This document shows, piece by piece, positions 8,208-17,874 of a stretch of DNA of 64,000 bases; within the stretch, counting starts at the first letter, position 1; each line of letters opens with the position of its first letter. The stretch comes from Vreelandella massiliensis. GTDB lineage: Bacteria; Pseudomonadota; Gammaproteobacteria; Pseudomonadales; Halomonadaceae. A program made the translations under genes and the position numbers. The stretch spans positions 62,001 to 126,000 of the forward strand of contig NZ_LT699746.1 in the NCBI RefSeq assembly GCF_900155385.1, read 5' to 3'. The notes below the pieces were generated by a model, which worked only from the letters and a program-made list of their open reading frames with translations, was not told the origin of the DNA and did no database searches.

Positions 8208-10464
8208 CCTCTTCGGTATCCGGTTCCGCCAGGCCGTATATTTCATCGACAGACAGGCCAAGCGATGCTGCTAATGTGCGTAAGCGGGAAGCGCCCCCCC
8301 CTTGGTCAGCGGCATGTTCAGCAAACTCAATGGCTCGCAATAGCTCAGAGCGTGTCAACGAGCCGTGGATATCATTTTCCGTATCAGGGGGCAAAACCAG
8401 CGCATCCCAAATGTGGGCGCGATGTTTCCCGGGGGAGCGTCGCAATACACGCCCGCGACGTTGAATGAACTGTCGAGGATTCTGGCTAGATGCGAGAATG
8501 ATGGCGTGAGAAATCTCAGGAATATCCACGCCTTCATCCAGGCAGCGTATAGACACGATAACGCCGCTATGGCGCCGGAACGCCGCCAGGGTGGCATCCG
8601 GGTCGCCCGCCATATCCGCGTAATACACCCAAGGGGCAATCCCCGTTTCCGCAATGGCAGCCGCCACTTCTCCTAATTGCTCCTGATCTTCACAATACAC
8701 AAGCCAGTGCTGCCCCGGTGCGTAATGCGCTTCAATAATCTCTTTGGCAATACGTGTTTTTGCCGCGGCTTTTTTCGCAATGCGAGAGCGCTTGATCTTT
8801 AACAACCGTGTGCGCTGATTATCCTGTGGCTTGCCGTTTTCATCACGCGGCCCCTTCTGTATCGCCTCCCGTAACTGCTCGGTTAGCTCTTCCCAGGCGT
8901 CGGCTTCTTCTGCGTTGAGCGATAATGTCTCGGGATGGTAGTGGTATTGCGTCAAGCGCCCAGCGCTCATGGCATCGGACAAGGTAAAAGGGGCGCCGAC
9001 GATACCCCCAAAGTAATGCATCAAGATCGCCGTGCCGTCGGGGTCGCCGAATCGCTCTGGTGTCGCGGACAACCCAAGGCGTGACCCCATGTTCAGATTA
9101 AGCAGTTGGCGATGAAGGTCGCTGCCCAACTGATGCACTTCATCAGCGACCAGCAGGATATTACTCAGACGACGTAATCGGTCCCGGAAGGCTTTTTTGG
9201 CCGCTGTTTGCATGGTGGCTAACATGACCAACGGATGCTTCTGAGAGGGGCGCTGCATTCGCCACTCAAGATCCCCTGGGGAGCGCCAACGATTGTGACC
9301 ACCCCCGACGCGAACGACATTGGCATCCGGTATTTCAAGGGATAGCTCAGCAAACCAGCCTTTCATCAGGAGGGTGCTGGGAACGACGATAAGCACAACG
9401 CCTTGCTGGCGCAAATGGTCACGGATGATATGCAGGGCTGTAAATGTCTTACCCGAGCCCGTGGCGTGCTCAAAGATGCCACGTTGCCCGGCCTCGTACC
9501 AAGCCTTTATTGCCACGGCTTGATGGGGTGCGGCGACACGACCGCTTGGCCATTGGTTGGTCTTGTCAGGAGCTTGGTCGTCCTCTTGTTCTGAGAGGGT
9601 AAGCGTTTTGGCGGCGTTGTCGGGCGGGTGCATCACGCCGACGATTCGCACCCCGCTCTTGGCACGATAAGATTGGTACCGCGCCAGCAGCGCCCGCGCC
9701 TCTTCAGGGTCGTCCGGTGCTTTTTCGAGAATGGCGGCATCAATCGCCTCCCCCAACGTCAGGGTGCTTACCTTTTGATAGCGTCCTTCCCACACGTCCA
9801 GGAAATCCTTGTGGTGATCATCGACACGCGGGGCATCTTCGGGCAACCAGCTGTAAAAGGTATCAATCGACTCAATGTTGCCCTGCAACCCCCAGCCGCT
9901 AAACGTTTCATTGACCGACCCTTTAAAGCTTATACGATGACCATGGGCATCATGAAAGACCCCTAGCTTTTCATGGAACAACCCATTGCCTGCGCGCAAC
10001 ACACCAATACGAATATCCAGAAAGCCATGGCGCACCATTCCACCTAAAATTTTCTGGTGCCAGTCTCCGTGTGCGCCATTGAACAGGGCCTTCACCTCGG
10101 ACAGAAACGCCTGCCGAGAAAACGCGGTTAAGGCCTCTTGGCCATCATTACGCTGGCGCAGCAAGGCATGAAAAGTCTCGGTATCATCCGGTGACAAATA
10201 AGGGGAGCAAAGAATAGAGAGGTGCCCATTACGGGCAAGAAACCCCTGTAGAGGTTCGTACAGCAAGGCAAACACGGTCGAACGAAAGTACCCTGATGTT
10301 CGCTCGATGCGCGTGGCGCGCGCCATGGCGGGGGCATAGAAATCGGTCGCCAGATCATCGCGGCCCGTTCGATAAGAGGGCTGCCAGGCGTGGTCGGTAA
10401 ACGTCGGTAGATTCGATGAGGTTAAAGTGGTGGCGTCGTTTTGATAAGGCTTATCCATGTCCAT
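8200..10464 (-). CDS. PLD-nuclease/SF2 DEVH-box helicase (754 aa), Hma-like helicase
   Basis: Start 10464 was chosen because AGGGGAAG lies just upstream; a longer frame to 10554 would read through the divergent promoter. Residues about 160-190 carry a phospholipase-D-type nuclease motif (FHEKLGVF followed by FKGSVNET). Next come superfamily 2 helicase motifs: ATGSGKT (about 334-340), VADEVH (about 440-445), LSATPERFG, and a C-terminal DEGVDIPE plus QRRGRVLRR arginine-finger motif. Such PLD-helicase fusions act as translocating nucleases in restriction-like systems. It is divergent from the methylase and coupled to the 505-aa downstream gene. Helicase, methylase and ATPase together match Hma-type defence. 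Confidence 0.85.
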   Translation of the reverse strand: MDMDKPYQNDATTLTSSNLPTFTDHAWQPSYRTGRDDLATDFYAPAMARATRIERTSGYFRSTVFALLYEPLQGFLARNGHLSILCSPYLSPDDTETFHALLRQRNDGQEALTAFSRQAFLSEVKALFNGAHGDWHQKILGGMVRHGFLDIRIGVLRAGNGLFHEKLGVFHDAHGHRISFKGSVNETFSGWGLQGNIESIDTFYSWLPEDAPRVDDHHKDFLDVWEGRYQKVSTLTLGEAIDAAILEKAPDDPEEARALLARYQSYRAKSGVRIVGVMHPPDNAAKTLTLSEQEDDQAPDKTNQWPSGRVAAPHQAVAIKAWYEAGQRGIFEHATGSGKTFTALHIIRDHLRQQGVVLIVVPSTLLMKGWFAELSLEIPDANVVRVGGGHNRWRSPGDLEWRMQRPSQKHPLVMLATMQTAAKKAFRDRLRRLSNILLVADEVHQLGSDLHRQLLNLNMGSRLGLSATPERFGDPDGTAILMHYFGGIVGAPFTLSDAMSAGRLTQYHYHPETLSLNAEEADAWEELTEQLREAIQKGPRDENGKPQDNQRTRLLKIKRSRIAKKAAAKTRIAKEIIEAHYAPGQHWLVYCEDQEQLGEVAAAIAETGIAPWVYYADMAGDPDATLAAFRRHSGVIVSIRCLDEGVDIPEISHAIILASSQNPRQFIQRRGRVLRRSPGKHRAHIWDALVLPPDTENDIHGSLTRSELLRAIEFAEHAADQGGGASRLRTLAASLGLSVDEIYGLAEPDTEEDE

Positions 10465-10576
10465 GTAATCTTCCCCTAGTGAGTCCTTGCGTGTTTCGAC
10501 GGGCCACGCTATAAGTGATATCATATCATATATAGCACAAATTACACTGGACACAACCTGGACAAGGAGGTCTGAT
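10465..10576. promoter_or_regulatory. Divergent promoter region with paired CTGGACA repeats
   Basis: The 112 bases between the helicase and methylase starts hold an AT-rich core (about 10517-10540, repeated ATATCATATCATATATA-type sequence) suited to promoters in both directions. They also hold two copies of CTGGACA at 10547-10553 and 10558-10564, 11 bp apart, so on the same DNA face. They sit just before the AAGGAGG of the methylase gene. An operator for a regulator encoded in the locus is plausible but untested. Confidence 0.45.
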
Positions 10577-11809
10577 ATGTCACCGCCACAGGACTTGCAG
10601 GGGCTGACCCCCGGGGCCGTTAGAGCGCTTCAGCACATGGCGCGTCAATCGGGTTACGAAAGCCCGGAAGCGTACCTCGATGCCCTGGAGGTGCGTGATA
10701 AAAATATCCAGCGAACCTTGATGGCGGCTCGGGCGCAACCACTAAATCCGGTGCAGCGAACAGCCTATGGCACCCTGTACCACTGCAATGCCCTGACGTA
10801 CATGCAAGCACAGCCTGAAGCCTCACACGATCTGATCATAACCTCCCCGCCATTTGGGCTGGTGCGTAAAAAGGAGTACGGCAACGCCGCTTCAACCCAC
10901 TATTGCGACTGGTTCCGCCCATTTGCGCAGGAAATGCACCGCCTGCTAAGGGAGAGCGGAAGCCTGGTGATTGATATCGGCGGTTCATGGGTCAAGGGGC
11001 AGCCGACACGTTCGCTATATCACTTTGATCTTCTGACCATGCTAGTGAAGGAGTACGGCTTCCATCTCTGTCTTGAGCATTTCTGGTACAACCCAAGTAA
11101 GCTCCCAAGCCCGGCCGAGTGGGTCACCATTCGCCGAGTACGCCCAAAAGACGCGGTGAATTGCGTTTGGTGGTTATCCAAGTCACCTTATCCAAAAGCG
11201 AGCAACAAACGGGTCGTATCGCCCTACTCCGGTCGCATGGAAAAACTGTTGGAAGATGGTTACGAGGGGCGCAAACGGCCCAGCGGGCACAATATCAGCC
11301 AGGGTTTCTCCCAGCGCCAGCAAGGCGCCATTCCCTCTAATTTGTTAGCCATCGCCAATACCGAGAGCAACTCCGCGTATTCGGCATATTGTCGTGAAAA
11401 CGACTTGCCGATTCATCCAGCGCGCTTTCCCGCCAAACTTCCCGAGTATTTTATTCGGATGCTGACCGACCCTGGCGATAAAGTATTTGATCCTTTTTCT
11501 GGCTCATTTTTAACCGGACGTGTGTGTGAGGAACTGGGGAGATCCTGGGCCGGCACGGAGTTGGAGTGGGACTATGTGCAAGGCGGAAAATCGCGTTTTC
11601 TACCGGAAGCGCCCGATGTTGTCCGACCGGGCATAACGTCTTACACCCTAACAGCCCCCTGCTCATTCGATGATACCGATGATATCGCCCTACCGCCGGA
11701 TGGGGGTAAAAAGCGACAGAAGAAACCCGCCAAGACCGAGAAAACGACTGACAACACCATCAATGATATAGCCGATCAAGCCTGTACCAAGGAGGCCGAC
11801 AATGGATGA
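10577..11809 (+). CDS. DNA methyltransferase, N4-cytosine/beta-class type (410 aa)
   Basis: Start 10577 follows AAGGAGG by 6 bases. The catalytic motif IV reads TSPPFG (residues about 89-94), the form usual for N4-cytosine methylases rather than the DPPY of N6-adenine enzymes. The SAM-binding motif I reads FDPFSGSF (about 304-311) near the C-terminus, so motif IV precedes motif I as in beta-class enzymes. The central region (about 180-290) is probably the target-recognition part. The last 50 residues are Lys/Asp-rich and disordered-looking. Its stop overlaps the start of the next gene. In the Hma-like locus it would mark host DNA for self/non-self discrimination. Confidence 0.85.
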   Translation: MSPPQDLQGLTPGAVRALQHMARQSGYESPEAYLDALEVRDKNIQRTLMAARAQPLNPVQRTAYGTLYHCNALTYMQAQPEASHDLIITSPPFGLVRKKEYGNAASTHYCDWFRPFAQEMHRLLRESGSLVIDIGGSWVKGQPTRSLYHFDLLTMLVKEYGFHLCLEHFWYNPSKLPSPAEWVTIRRVRPKDAVNCVWWLSKSPYPKASNKRVVSPYSGRMEKLLEDGYEGRKRPSGHNISQGFSQRQQGAIPSNLLAIANTESNSAYSAYCRENDLPIHPARFPAKLPEYFIRMLTDPGDKVFDPFSGSFLTGRVCEELGRSWAGTELEWDYVQGGKSRFLPEAPDVVRPGITSYTLTAPCSFDDTDDIALPPDGGKKRQKKPAKTEKTTDNTINDIADQACTKEADNG

Positions 11810-12125
11810 GAACTTTGACCCCGCCGCGTTTGATGCACTGGCAGCGGAAAGCGAGCGCCCGCTGGAAGAAGTATCGAGCCGAGATATCGCGCTTGAAACG
11901 CTTGAAGCGGTTTGTCGTGAGATGGCGGACACGCCCGAAGATGCCGAGTCGCTTTGGTCTGACGTTCGCCATCTTTATAAGGTGGCAGCGGTCATCGAAG
12001 ATGAAACCCTGGGGCGCGATACCGTTCAGCAAGGAAAATCGGAAGCGCGAAGCTTGATTGAACGCGAAGGCGCCGACCTTTTCGATCAATTTAATGGCGA
12101 AGTCGGGAGGGAGCCACATGCATAA
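11802..12125 (+). CDS. Small acidic defence-locus protein (107 aa)
   Basis: Its ATG overlaps the methylase stop (ATGGATGA) and its own 3' end overlaps the ATPase start by 8 bases, so it is the middle cistron of a tightly coupled methylase-X-ATPase operon. The protein is strongly acidic and helical (LETLEAVCREMADTPEDAES). It could be a chaperone, inhibitor or bridge between methylase and ATPase; nothing in the sequence decides this. No family was recognised. Confidence 0.7.
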   Translation: MDENFDPAAFDALAAESERPLEEVSSRDIALETLEAVCREMADTPEDAESLWSDVRHLYKVAAVIEDETLGRDTVQQGKSEARSLIEREGADLFDQFNGEVGREPHA

Positions 12126-14139
12126 GCTTACCCTTTCATTTAACCACGTCATTGTTCAGAACGTCGGCGGGTACTACGGCGAACATCGCCTGGACTTCCC
12201 CAGCGGCCAACGCAATATGTTGATGGTCTCCGGTGATAACACGGCAGGCAAGACGAGTCTGATCAACGGCTTGAAATGGTGCCTGTTTAACCAAATCGCC
12301 GGTAGTAGAGACCGGTTGCTTGACCCCTATACGCTTTACAACAGGAAGGCCTTGCGCTCTGGGGCTGACCACCCTATGTCGGTCACGATTGCAGGGCATT
12401 ACAACGGGCGGCCGATCATTATTGAGCGCCGGGCGGACTGGCTTTACCCCAAAACGCCACCCGCCAATATGAGCGAGATGGAAATCGCCTTTACGGTTAC
12501 ACAATATGATGAGAACGGCGTCAAAAACGTACTTGATCAGGACAAGTCTGAGCGCTTTATCAGCCGAATTGCCCCGCCCATCTTGGCACGCTTCTTTTTA
12601 TTCGATGGTGAGTTGCTGGATGAATACAGGGATTTAGTCAGTGCGTCACAGATGGAAAACCGAGCCTTGGCAAAAGCCATCGAAGGGGTTCTTGGCTTAC
12701 CCGTGATCAGTAAGGCGCAGAGCATCGTCAAGAGTGCCACTAACAGAGGCCGGAAAGTCTCAACGCGCCTGGCCAAGGGGCAACGCGCCGAACAGACCGC
12801 CGCCTTGATTGATGCCATGCAGGAGGATAATCGACGGTTTGAGAGCGAAGCTGATGAAATGGATGACACCCTGGATCAGGTACAGAAAAGCTACCATAAG
12901 GCGAGCAACGAACTGGAAAAGCATCTTGAGGACGAGCGTATTCAGCATCAGCTAAGCGTCCAAAAGAATAACCTGGATACCGTGACCGCTCGTATTCAGC
13001 AGCATCGTGAAACGCTAAGCCAGTACGGGGGCTTTGCATGGCATGATCTCGCGCTACAAGGGTTAGCGCAGTATCGCGATACCGTCACCCAGCGCACCGA
13101 CCGTCTCGCCCGGGCGTCACAAAACGCCACACAAAAGGATTATTTAGAATCACTGCGCCGTGAGGTGCTCGCCAATGATCAGTGTCCGGTCTGCGATCAA
13201 GCGCCCGACACCCATGCTCGTGAGCGCCTTGCTCGCCTTATCGATGAACTCGATGCCGACCGTAACCAGCAGGCGTCTCATGAGGCCGAGCTTGAAGGTC
13301 TGATCAGTACACGAAATCGAATACAGGGACTGCTGAGTCACTTGACGCCTGTGAAGGATCGCTACATGAGCCTGCTAGAGACGATTGACGACGAGCAGGA
13401 CCAAAAGTCGAGCGCCGAAAGTGCCATTGAAGCGCTTTACCATCACCATACGCACAAGTCTCCAGAGGAGATTGCGAAGTTACGCAATGCGTGTCATGCC
13501 TACTCAAAAGAAATTGGCGTCCTTGAAAACAAGATCAAGACGCTAAAGCAGACAATGGCCGGCAACGAGCAGCAGATTCAAAAGCTAGATGACAAGCTTC
13601 AGCAAGAATCTGAGCAAAATGAAAAATCCAAGCAAGCCCGCAAAGTGGTTAAACGGCTGGAAAAAATCGAAGCCGTCATTGAAAAAGCCCGTGAGCGCCA
13701 GGCCGAAGCTATGCGCCAGAAAGTTGAGGAATACACCAGTCATGCATACGCCGCCATGACGCATGAGGCGCATCACGAACGTGTTGAGATTGCCAAAGAC
13801 ACCTTTTGCATGACCATTATTGATGATGCCGGTGACCCGGTATCCGTGCCGTCTGCAGGCGCTACACAGATTCTCGCTCTCTCTCTGATCATTTCCCTGG
13901 GGCAAATTGGCCGCAAGATTGGGCCGCTTATCATGGATACCCCGCTAGGACGCCTGGATAGCACTCACCGCTTGAAGGTTCTCGAATACCTGCCCAAGCA
14001 CTCCCATCAGGTCGCCATGTTTTATCACAATGGCGAAATTGATGGCGCCATGTATGACCGGATTGCCGACAAGGTGGGCAAGTCCTATCTCATCCGGAAA
14101 GACGATCGTGAAAACAGTTCGCGTTTTGAAGCCCTTTAA
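12118..14139 (+). CDS. DndD/SMC-like AAA ATPase (673 aa), Hma-like ATPase
   Basis: The ATG at 12118 follows GGGAGG. The N-terminus is an ABC/SMC-type head: Walker A GDNTAGKT at about residues 39-46 and a nearby FxLFxG-like segment (RFFLFDGELLDEY). Long coiled coils follow, interrupted by a zinc-hook-like CPVC (356-359). Then come the signature motif SAGATQ (about 579-584) and the Walker B/D-loop MDTPLGRLD (about 606-614). This arrangement is typical of DndD-like ATPases found in DNA modification and restriction loci. No sulphur-transfer genes (DndA, DndC) are adjacent, so phosphorothioation is not implied. The fusion-free head/coil/head layout suggests a dimer that senses or bridges DNA. Confidence 0.85.
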   Translation: MHKLTLSFNHVIVQNVGGYYGEHRLDFPSGQRNMLMVSGDNTAGKTSLINGLKWCLFNQIAGSRDRLLDPYTLYNRKALRSGADHPMSVTIAGHYNGRPIIIERRADWLYPKTPPANMSEMEIAFTVTQYDENGVKNVLDQDKSERFISRIAPPILARFFLFDGELLDEYRDLVSASQMENRALAKAIEGVLGLPVISKAQSIVKSATNRGRKVSTRLAKGQRAEQTAALIDAMQEDNRRFESEADEMDDTLDQVQKSYHKASNELEKHLEDERIQHQLSVQKNNLDTVTARIQQHRETLSQYGGFAWHDLALQGLAQYRDTVTQRTDRLARASQNATQKDYLESLRREVLANDQCPVCDQAPDTHARERLARLIDELDADRNQQASHEAELEGLISTRNRIQGLLSHLTPVKDRYMSLLETIDDEQDQKSSAESAIEALYHHHTHKSPEEIAKLRNACHAYSKEIGVLENKIKTLKQTMAGNEQQIQKLDDKLQQESEQNEKSKQARKVVKRLEKIEAVIEKARERQAEAMRQKVEEYTSHAYAAMTHEAHHERVEIAKDTFCMTIIDDAGDPVSVPSAGATQILALSLIISLGQIGRKIGPLIMDTPLGRLDSTHRLKVLEYLPKHSHQVAMFYHNGEIDGAMYDRIADKVGKSYLIRKDDRENSSRFEAL

Positions 14140-14155
14140 CTCGGAGAGAGAGGCC

Positions 14156-14659
14156 ATGGACAACGAAAAATCTCAAGCCTTGGATGAGGTTAAACAGGAG
14201 CGCGGCAGCACTATCAGCATGTCTCCTCGGGCACGCATGACGATGAAATCGCTATCTGACGCCGACGCGACTTTTGACAGTGGGGATGTCCCGCCCTTTC
14301 AGCGAGAAATCGATGTGTTGCGCTTTGCCTGCATTTTGGCGATCAGGGCAAACGGCGACACCCTGCTCCCCATCGCCAATGAAGCCAATAGCGAAACGTA
14401 TATCAACATCGGCTCACTCGATAGTGGCGATACGGGCGCGACGTTCTCCGATACCGTGTCATTGCTGGCGCCCCAGGCAGTCGCCCAGGAACGCTTTACA
14501 CGGGTAGTCCGCCGTTATGCAGAATGGGGGATTGCTAAGATGCAAATGTGGCACGAAGACGCCATGCAGAACCAATCCTCGCTGACACTACTGGACTTCA
14601 TCGAGAACAGCGAGACGTTGATTGCCGAGACTCAGGCAGACGAAAGCCAAGACCGCTAA
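14156..14659 (+). CDS. Defence-locus protein of unknown function (167 aa)
   Basis: The ATG at 14156 was chosen from its GGAGAGAGAGG ribosome site 16 bases after the ATPase stop; the frame extends further upstream but overlaps the ATPase. The N-terminal 50 residues carry a short basic segment (SMSPRARMTMKS), then a helical core (REIDVLRFACILAIRANG) followed by an acidic tail. A distant similarity to small DndE-like proteins is conceivable from length and position after a DndD-like ATPase, but I cannot support it from motifs. It is probably co-transcribed with the flanking genes. Confidence 0.65.
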   Translation: MDNEKSQALDEVKQERGSTISMSPRARMTMKSLSDADATFDSGDVPPFQREIDVLRFACILAIRANGDTLLPIANEANSETYINIGSLDSGDTGATFSDTVSLLAPQAVAQERFTRVVRRYAEWGIAKMQMWHEDAMQNQSSLTLLDFIENSETLIAETQADESQDR

Positions 14660-14673
14660 GACAGGAGGTGTGC

Positions 14674-17600
14674 ATGACAGGGATAGTGACTAACGCCTAT
14701 TTCTATCTCCACGGCGAACGTGGGCTTCAACTCTCCACTGTTTTAAAGACAGCAGATGGCCTGCGTCGATTCATGGACTCCCACGACCGGGGTGTGGTGC
14801 TCTACTCCGACTACACGCTATCCGACAAAAAAGAGTGGGCGGCTGTTTGCCACACGGATGCCTTACTGGATGCAGCGGCCAGCGGCATAGCGGTCTGTCC
14901 GATCACAGCCGCCATTCTTGAACGTTTGTCATATCCTCTTGACGAGATCGTGGGGCTGGACGGGCAACCACTAGGCGCAACGCCCACCTCTCCTTCGGTC
15001 GATAAACCGATGGCCGATAGCGACAGCATGACAGATGGGCGCCCACATGGGATGCACCCCCCCAGGATGCAGGCGGATCGTCAGCTACAACAAGTCTTCA
15101 AGGATGCACCGGATGTCGCTGACGAGATGGTGGAAAAAGGCATTGAAACCCTTTCCGACTTCCGCCAACACTGGGAAACACTGACGACGGAAACCGCAGA
15201 GAAAATCGCCATAACGCACTATCAGCAAGTGTGCGAAAACGTATTAACGCACGTCCGATGGAAGAGTCAAGAAAGTGTTGCCATGGGCTGCAAGGATATC
15301 GCTGCAGCAATACCCCCTTGGTGTGACAGCCTGACACCCTTTATGCCGCACTTTGCTAATCGCACTCACAATGTACTTATCCGAGAAGGTATCACAAGCC
15401 CAGCCAAACTCAGCACCCTCTCTATTCGGAGTTATTTGAGTTGGAAACATTCGGGCATCACGACGCTTCAAAATTTGCTGAAGGCTCTTGCTTCTTATCA
15501 GAACAGTTCCTCGGCCTCCCCTTCCTTCAGCGACCCATGGGGTGTAGAAGGCGATATCGGTCATGCCGCTGATGAATCAAAGGTCAACGCTGCACTGCCC
15601 TCTATTACCGACATAAACGGCGAGAACCTTGTCGACATTGTGTTCAACGGCCTCAATGCCATCAAAGACGCGGCGAATATCCTGCTCAAAACGGGAAAAG
15701 AGCGCGCTAAATGTGGCCGGGGCGTGGATATACTCATCAAGCGCGCCGAAGGATTAACCCTGGAAGATGTTGGGCAGTTGCATAACGTAACGCGGGAGCG
15801 TATCCGGCAATTAGAAGCCGACGCAAGGCGTGATATGCCGGCCATCATGCTGAGAGTGTTTAGCGATCTTCAACCCAGGCTCACACAGCTTTCAGACGCC
15901 CATGCTTCGGACGACATGAAAAAATGGCTGCGTATTCATAACCAGATCGGCGCTTTCTTAACACTTAAAAAGGGATTGGCTGGAATTGCTCAAGGCGACC
16001 AGTGTGATAGCGCCACTCTTGCCGTATGGTCAAAGCTCCTTATCGTGACTCCACAGCAATTAAACGAGGTGGATGTCAAAAGCCTTATCAGCATTCTGGA
16101 GCAACCGCTTTGGCACGACAAAACCACGATGACAATGGCGTTGGTGTATCCCGGCGAGTTCTTTTCACGCCCTTTGGTACCTCGTGCCGAAATGCCCTCT
16201 GAAATATTGCTGGCGCCATTCCCAAAGGGAATAGACGGCACCGTGGAATCTCAGTTTATCACCGATACCGTTCTCCCCATGCTCGACGGGCTGGACGTTG
16301 AATCGGCCACTTCCCGAATTCCTACCCAGTTCACCTTGCGAGGATGGCCGCCCGTCACGACCTCCTTGGTCTCCGAATGCCTGATGCTATATTGGATGGC
16401 ACGGGATGGCGCAACACTTCACGCGATTGATACTGATTCAAGCGCTAAACAAGAGCGTAAGCGCTTTATTGAGTTATTGAGAGAAAGCCCTCGACCCCTT
16501 CACGATGCTGATGAAATTTTTGCGGCGATTCGTCCCGACGCATCTGATCATCCTAACCCAAAGTCCATCGTTCATAATTGGATCATCTCTGTCCACGCGA
16601 ATTACCTCTCGACAGATGATGAGGATTTCCCGGTCAAAATAGGCAAATCCATGATCGCAACGATGCGCCATGCGCGCGCAATCGGTATCACCGATCAAAA
16701 AGCGGCTGAGATCACCGCGTTTATTGAAAAAACGCTGGCGTCTCACCCAGAGCGTCAATTTTCTGTGACAGCGCTTTTCGCCAAATTGAAGAAAAATGGC
16801 TATCTCACTGGGTTACGTTGGCCTGATGAGTGGGATCACCCTAATGTCACAGCGGATCGTTTTCCCAATATGCTTAAAGTGGTTCTTTATAACCAGCGTC
16901 CGCGAAATGTCCGCTACATGGGGCGCTTTATCTGGAAGTACGGTCCATGGACGGACTCACCTGACACAGAGAATCGCCAGCATGTGTATGATTTTTACCG
17001 GAGCCTTTTTCTTCAACAGCGACGGCCGCTGACGGCACGCAAAATGCTCCAAGAATTAAAGAAGCAGCGCGATATTGTCGGCGTCAACCAAAACCAGATT
17101 TTGGAGGACCAAGGGTTAATCAAGCTCAGAGGTAACGGCCTCGATGCGGTCTACTGGCATGAGGATCTGGGAGACTTAAACGGCGTTGACGCCAGTATCA
17201 ACGAGGAAGCGGATTCATCGTCAGGAAAAGTCGAGAAGGAAGAGCAGAGCAGCGGCGTGTCCGACGCTGAGGAAGCGAGGACGAAGCCTAATCCTCCGGC
17301 TGAGAGCGATGAACAGCCCTCTTCCCCGGCTGTGCATACGCCGCCTCCTGTATTTCGTGACCATGAAGCGGAAAGCCATGACCCTTCATCGCCACTCACC
17401 TCAACGGTACCCGACCGCCTTAACAAGAAAGTCGTGTACAAAAGTGAGATTGTGGCGGCGATTGATTCCATGATTCAGGCAAAAAAGCGCCCGATGCGAG
17501 CACGCGAAATCAGAAGGAAGCTTGAAGCCGACTATGGTAGGGCACCCAGCCAAATAGAGCCAAGCGGGCCTCTGGTTGTCCTGCAGGGGGAAGGACCGTC

Positions 17601-17862
17601 GGCACTTTTCTGGTCGCGCTCACTCAACAAAGAAAGTGATGACGATATCAATGCCCTTCAGCAAGATGCGCTCAACTGGCTGAATGAAAAGGACGAAGGA
17701 TTGCCTGTCGATAAGCTGATGTCTCTTTTTCCCAGGCATCAGAAAATGTTGACCCGCCATGACGTCATCGTGTGGGCCGCTTGGCTTGCTCAACACGAAG
17801 CCATGGAGATCACCCTATCAAGAAAGTCTCGCCCTTTGATTTACAAGCGTATCGACACATAA
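14674..17862 (+). CDS. Large defence-locus protein with sigma-70 region-4-like HTH (1062 aa)
   Basis: The start at 14674 has AGGAGGTG directly upstream. Around residues 360-385 the segment LTLEDVGQLHNVTRERIRQL is a close match to the sigma-70 region 4 helix-turn-helix that reads -35 elements. There is no region 2, so it is not an ordinary sigma factor. The C-terminal third holds two similar winged-helix-looking stretches (ARKMLQELKKQ... and ARE IRRKLEADYG...) separated by an acidic, Ser/Glu/Pro-rich linker (about 840-920). The N-terminus (about 1-110) is a separate alpha/beta domain. Proteins of this kind occur in defence islands with unassigned roles. DNA recognition within the complex, or sensing of phage transcription, are possible jobs. 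Confidence 0.75.
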   Translation: MTGIVTNAYFYLHGERGLQLSTVLKTADGLRRFMDSHDRGVVLYSDYTLSDKKEWAAVCHTDALLDAAASGIAVCPITAAILERLSYPLDEIVGLDGQPLGATPTSPSVDKPMADSDSMTDGRPHGMHPPRMQADRQLQQVFKDAPDVADEMVEKGIETLSDFRQHWETLTTETAEKIAITHYQQVCENVLTHVRWKSQESVAMGCKDIAAAIPPWCDSLTPFMPHFANRTHNVLIREGITSPAKLSTLSIRSYLSWKHSGITTLQNLLKALASYQNSSSASPSFSDPWGVEGDIGHAADESKVNAALPSITDINGENLVDIVFNGLNAIKDAANILLKTGKERAKCGRGVDILIKRAEGLTLEDVGQLHNVTRERIRQLEADARRDMPAIMLRVFSDLQPRLTQLSDAHASDDMKKWLRIHNQIGAFLTLKKGLAGIAQGDQCDSATLAVWSKLLIVTPQQLNEVDVKSLISILEQPLWHDKTTMTMALVYPGEFFSRPLVPRAEMPSEILLAPFPKGIDGTVESQFITDTVLPMLDGLDVESATSRIPTQFTLRGWPPVTTSLVSECLMLYWMARDGATLHAIDTDSSAKQERKRFIELLRESPRPLHDADEIFAAIRPDASDHPNPKSIVHNWIISVHANYLSTDDEDFPVKIGKSMIATMRHARAIGITDQKAAEITAFIEKTLASHPERQFSVTALFAKLKKNGYLTGLRWPDEWDHPNVTADRFPNMLKVVLYNQRPRNVRYMGRFIWKYGPWTDSPDTENRQHVYDFYRSLFLQQRRPLTARKMLQELKKQRDIVGVNQNQILEDQGLIKLRGNGLDAVYWHEDLGDLNGVDASINEEADSSSGKVEKEEQSSGVSDAEEARTKPNPPAESDEQPSSPAVHTPPPVFRDHEAESHDPSSPLTSTVPDRLNKKVVYKSEIVAAIDSMIQAKKRPMRAREIRRKLEADYGRAPSQIEPSGPLVVLQGEGPSALFWSRSLNKESDDDINALQQDALNWLNEKDEGLPVDKLMSLFPRHQKMLTRHDVIVWAAWLAQHEAMEITLSRKSRPLIYKRIDT

Positions 17863-17874
17863 AAGGTGCCCATA

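Noticed and set aside
12118-14659. Dnd phosphorothioation system
   Set aside because: Only a DndD-like ATPase is present; no cysteine desulphurase, DndC or DndB genes are nearby, and a methylase replaces the sulphur-transfer set.
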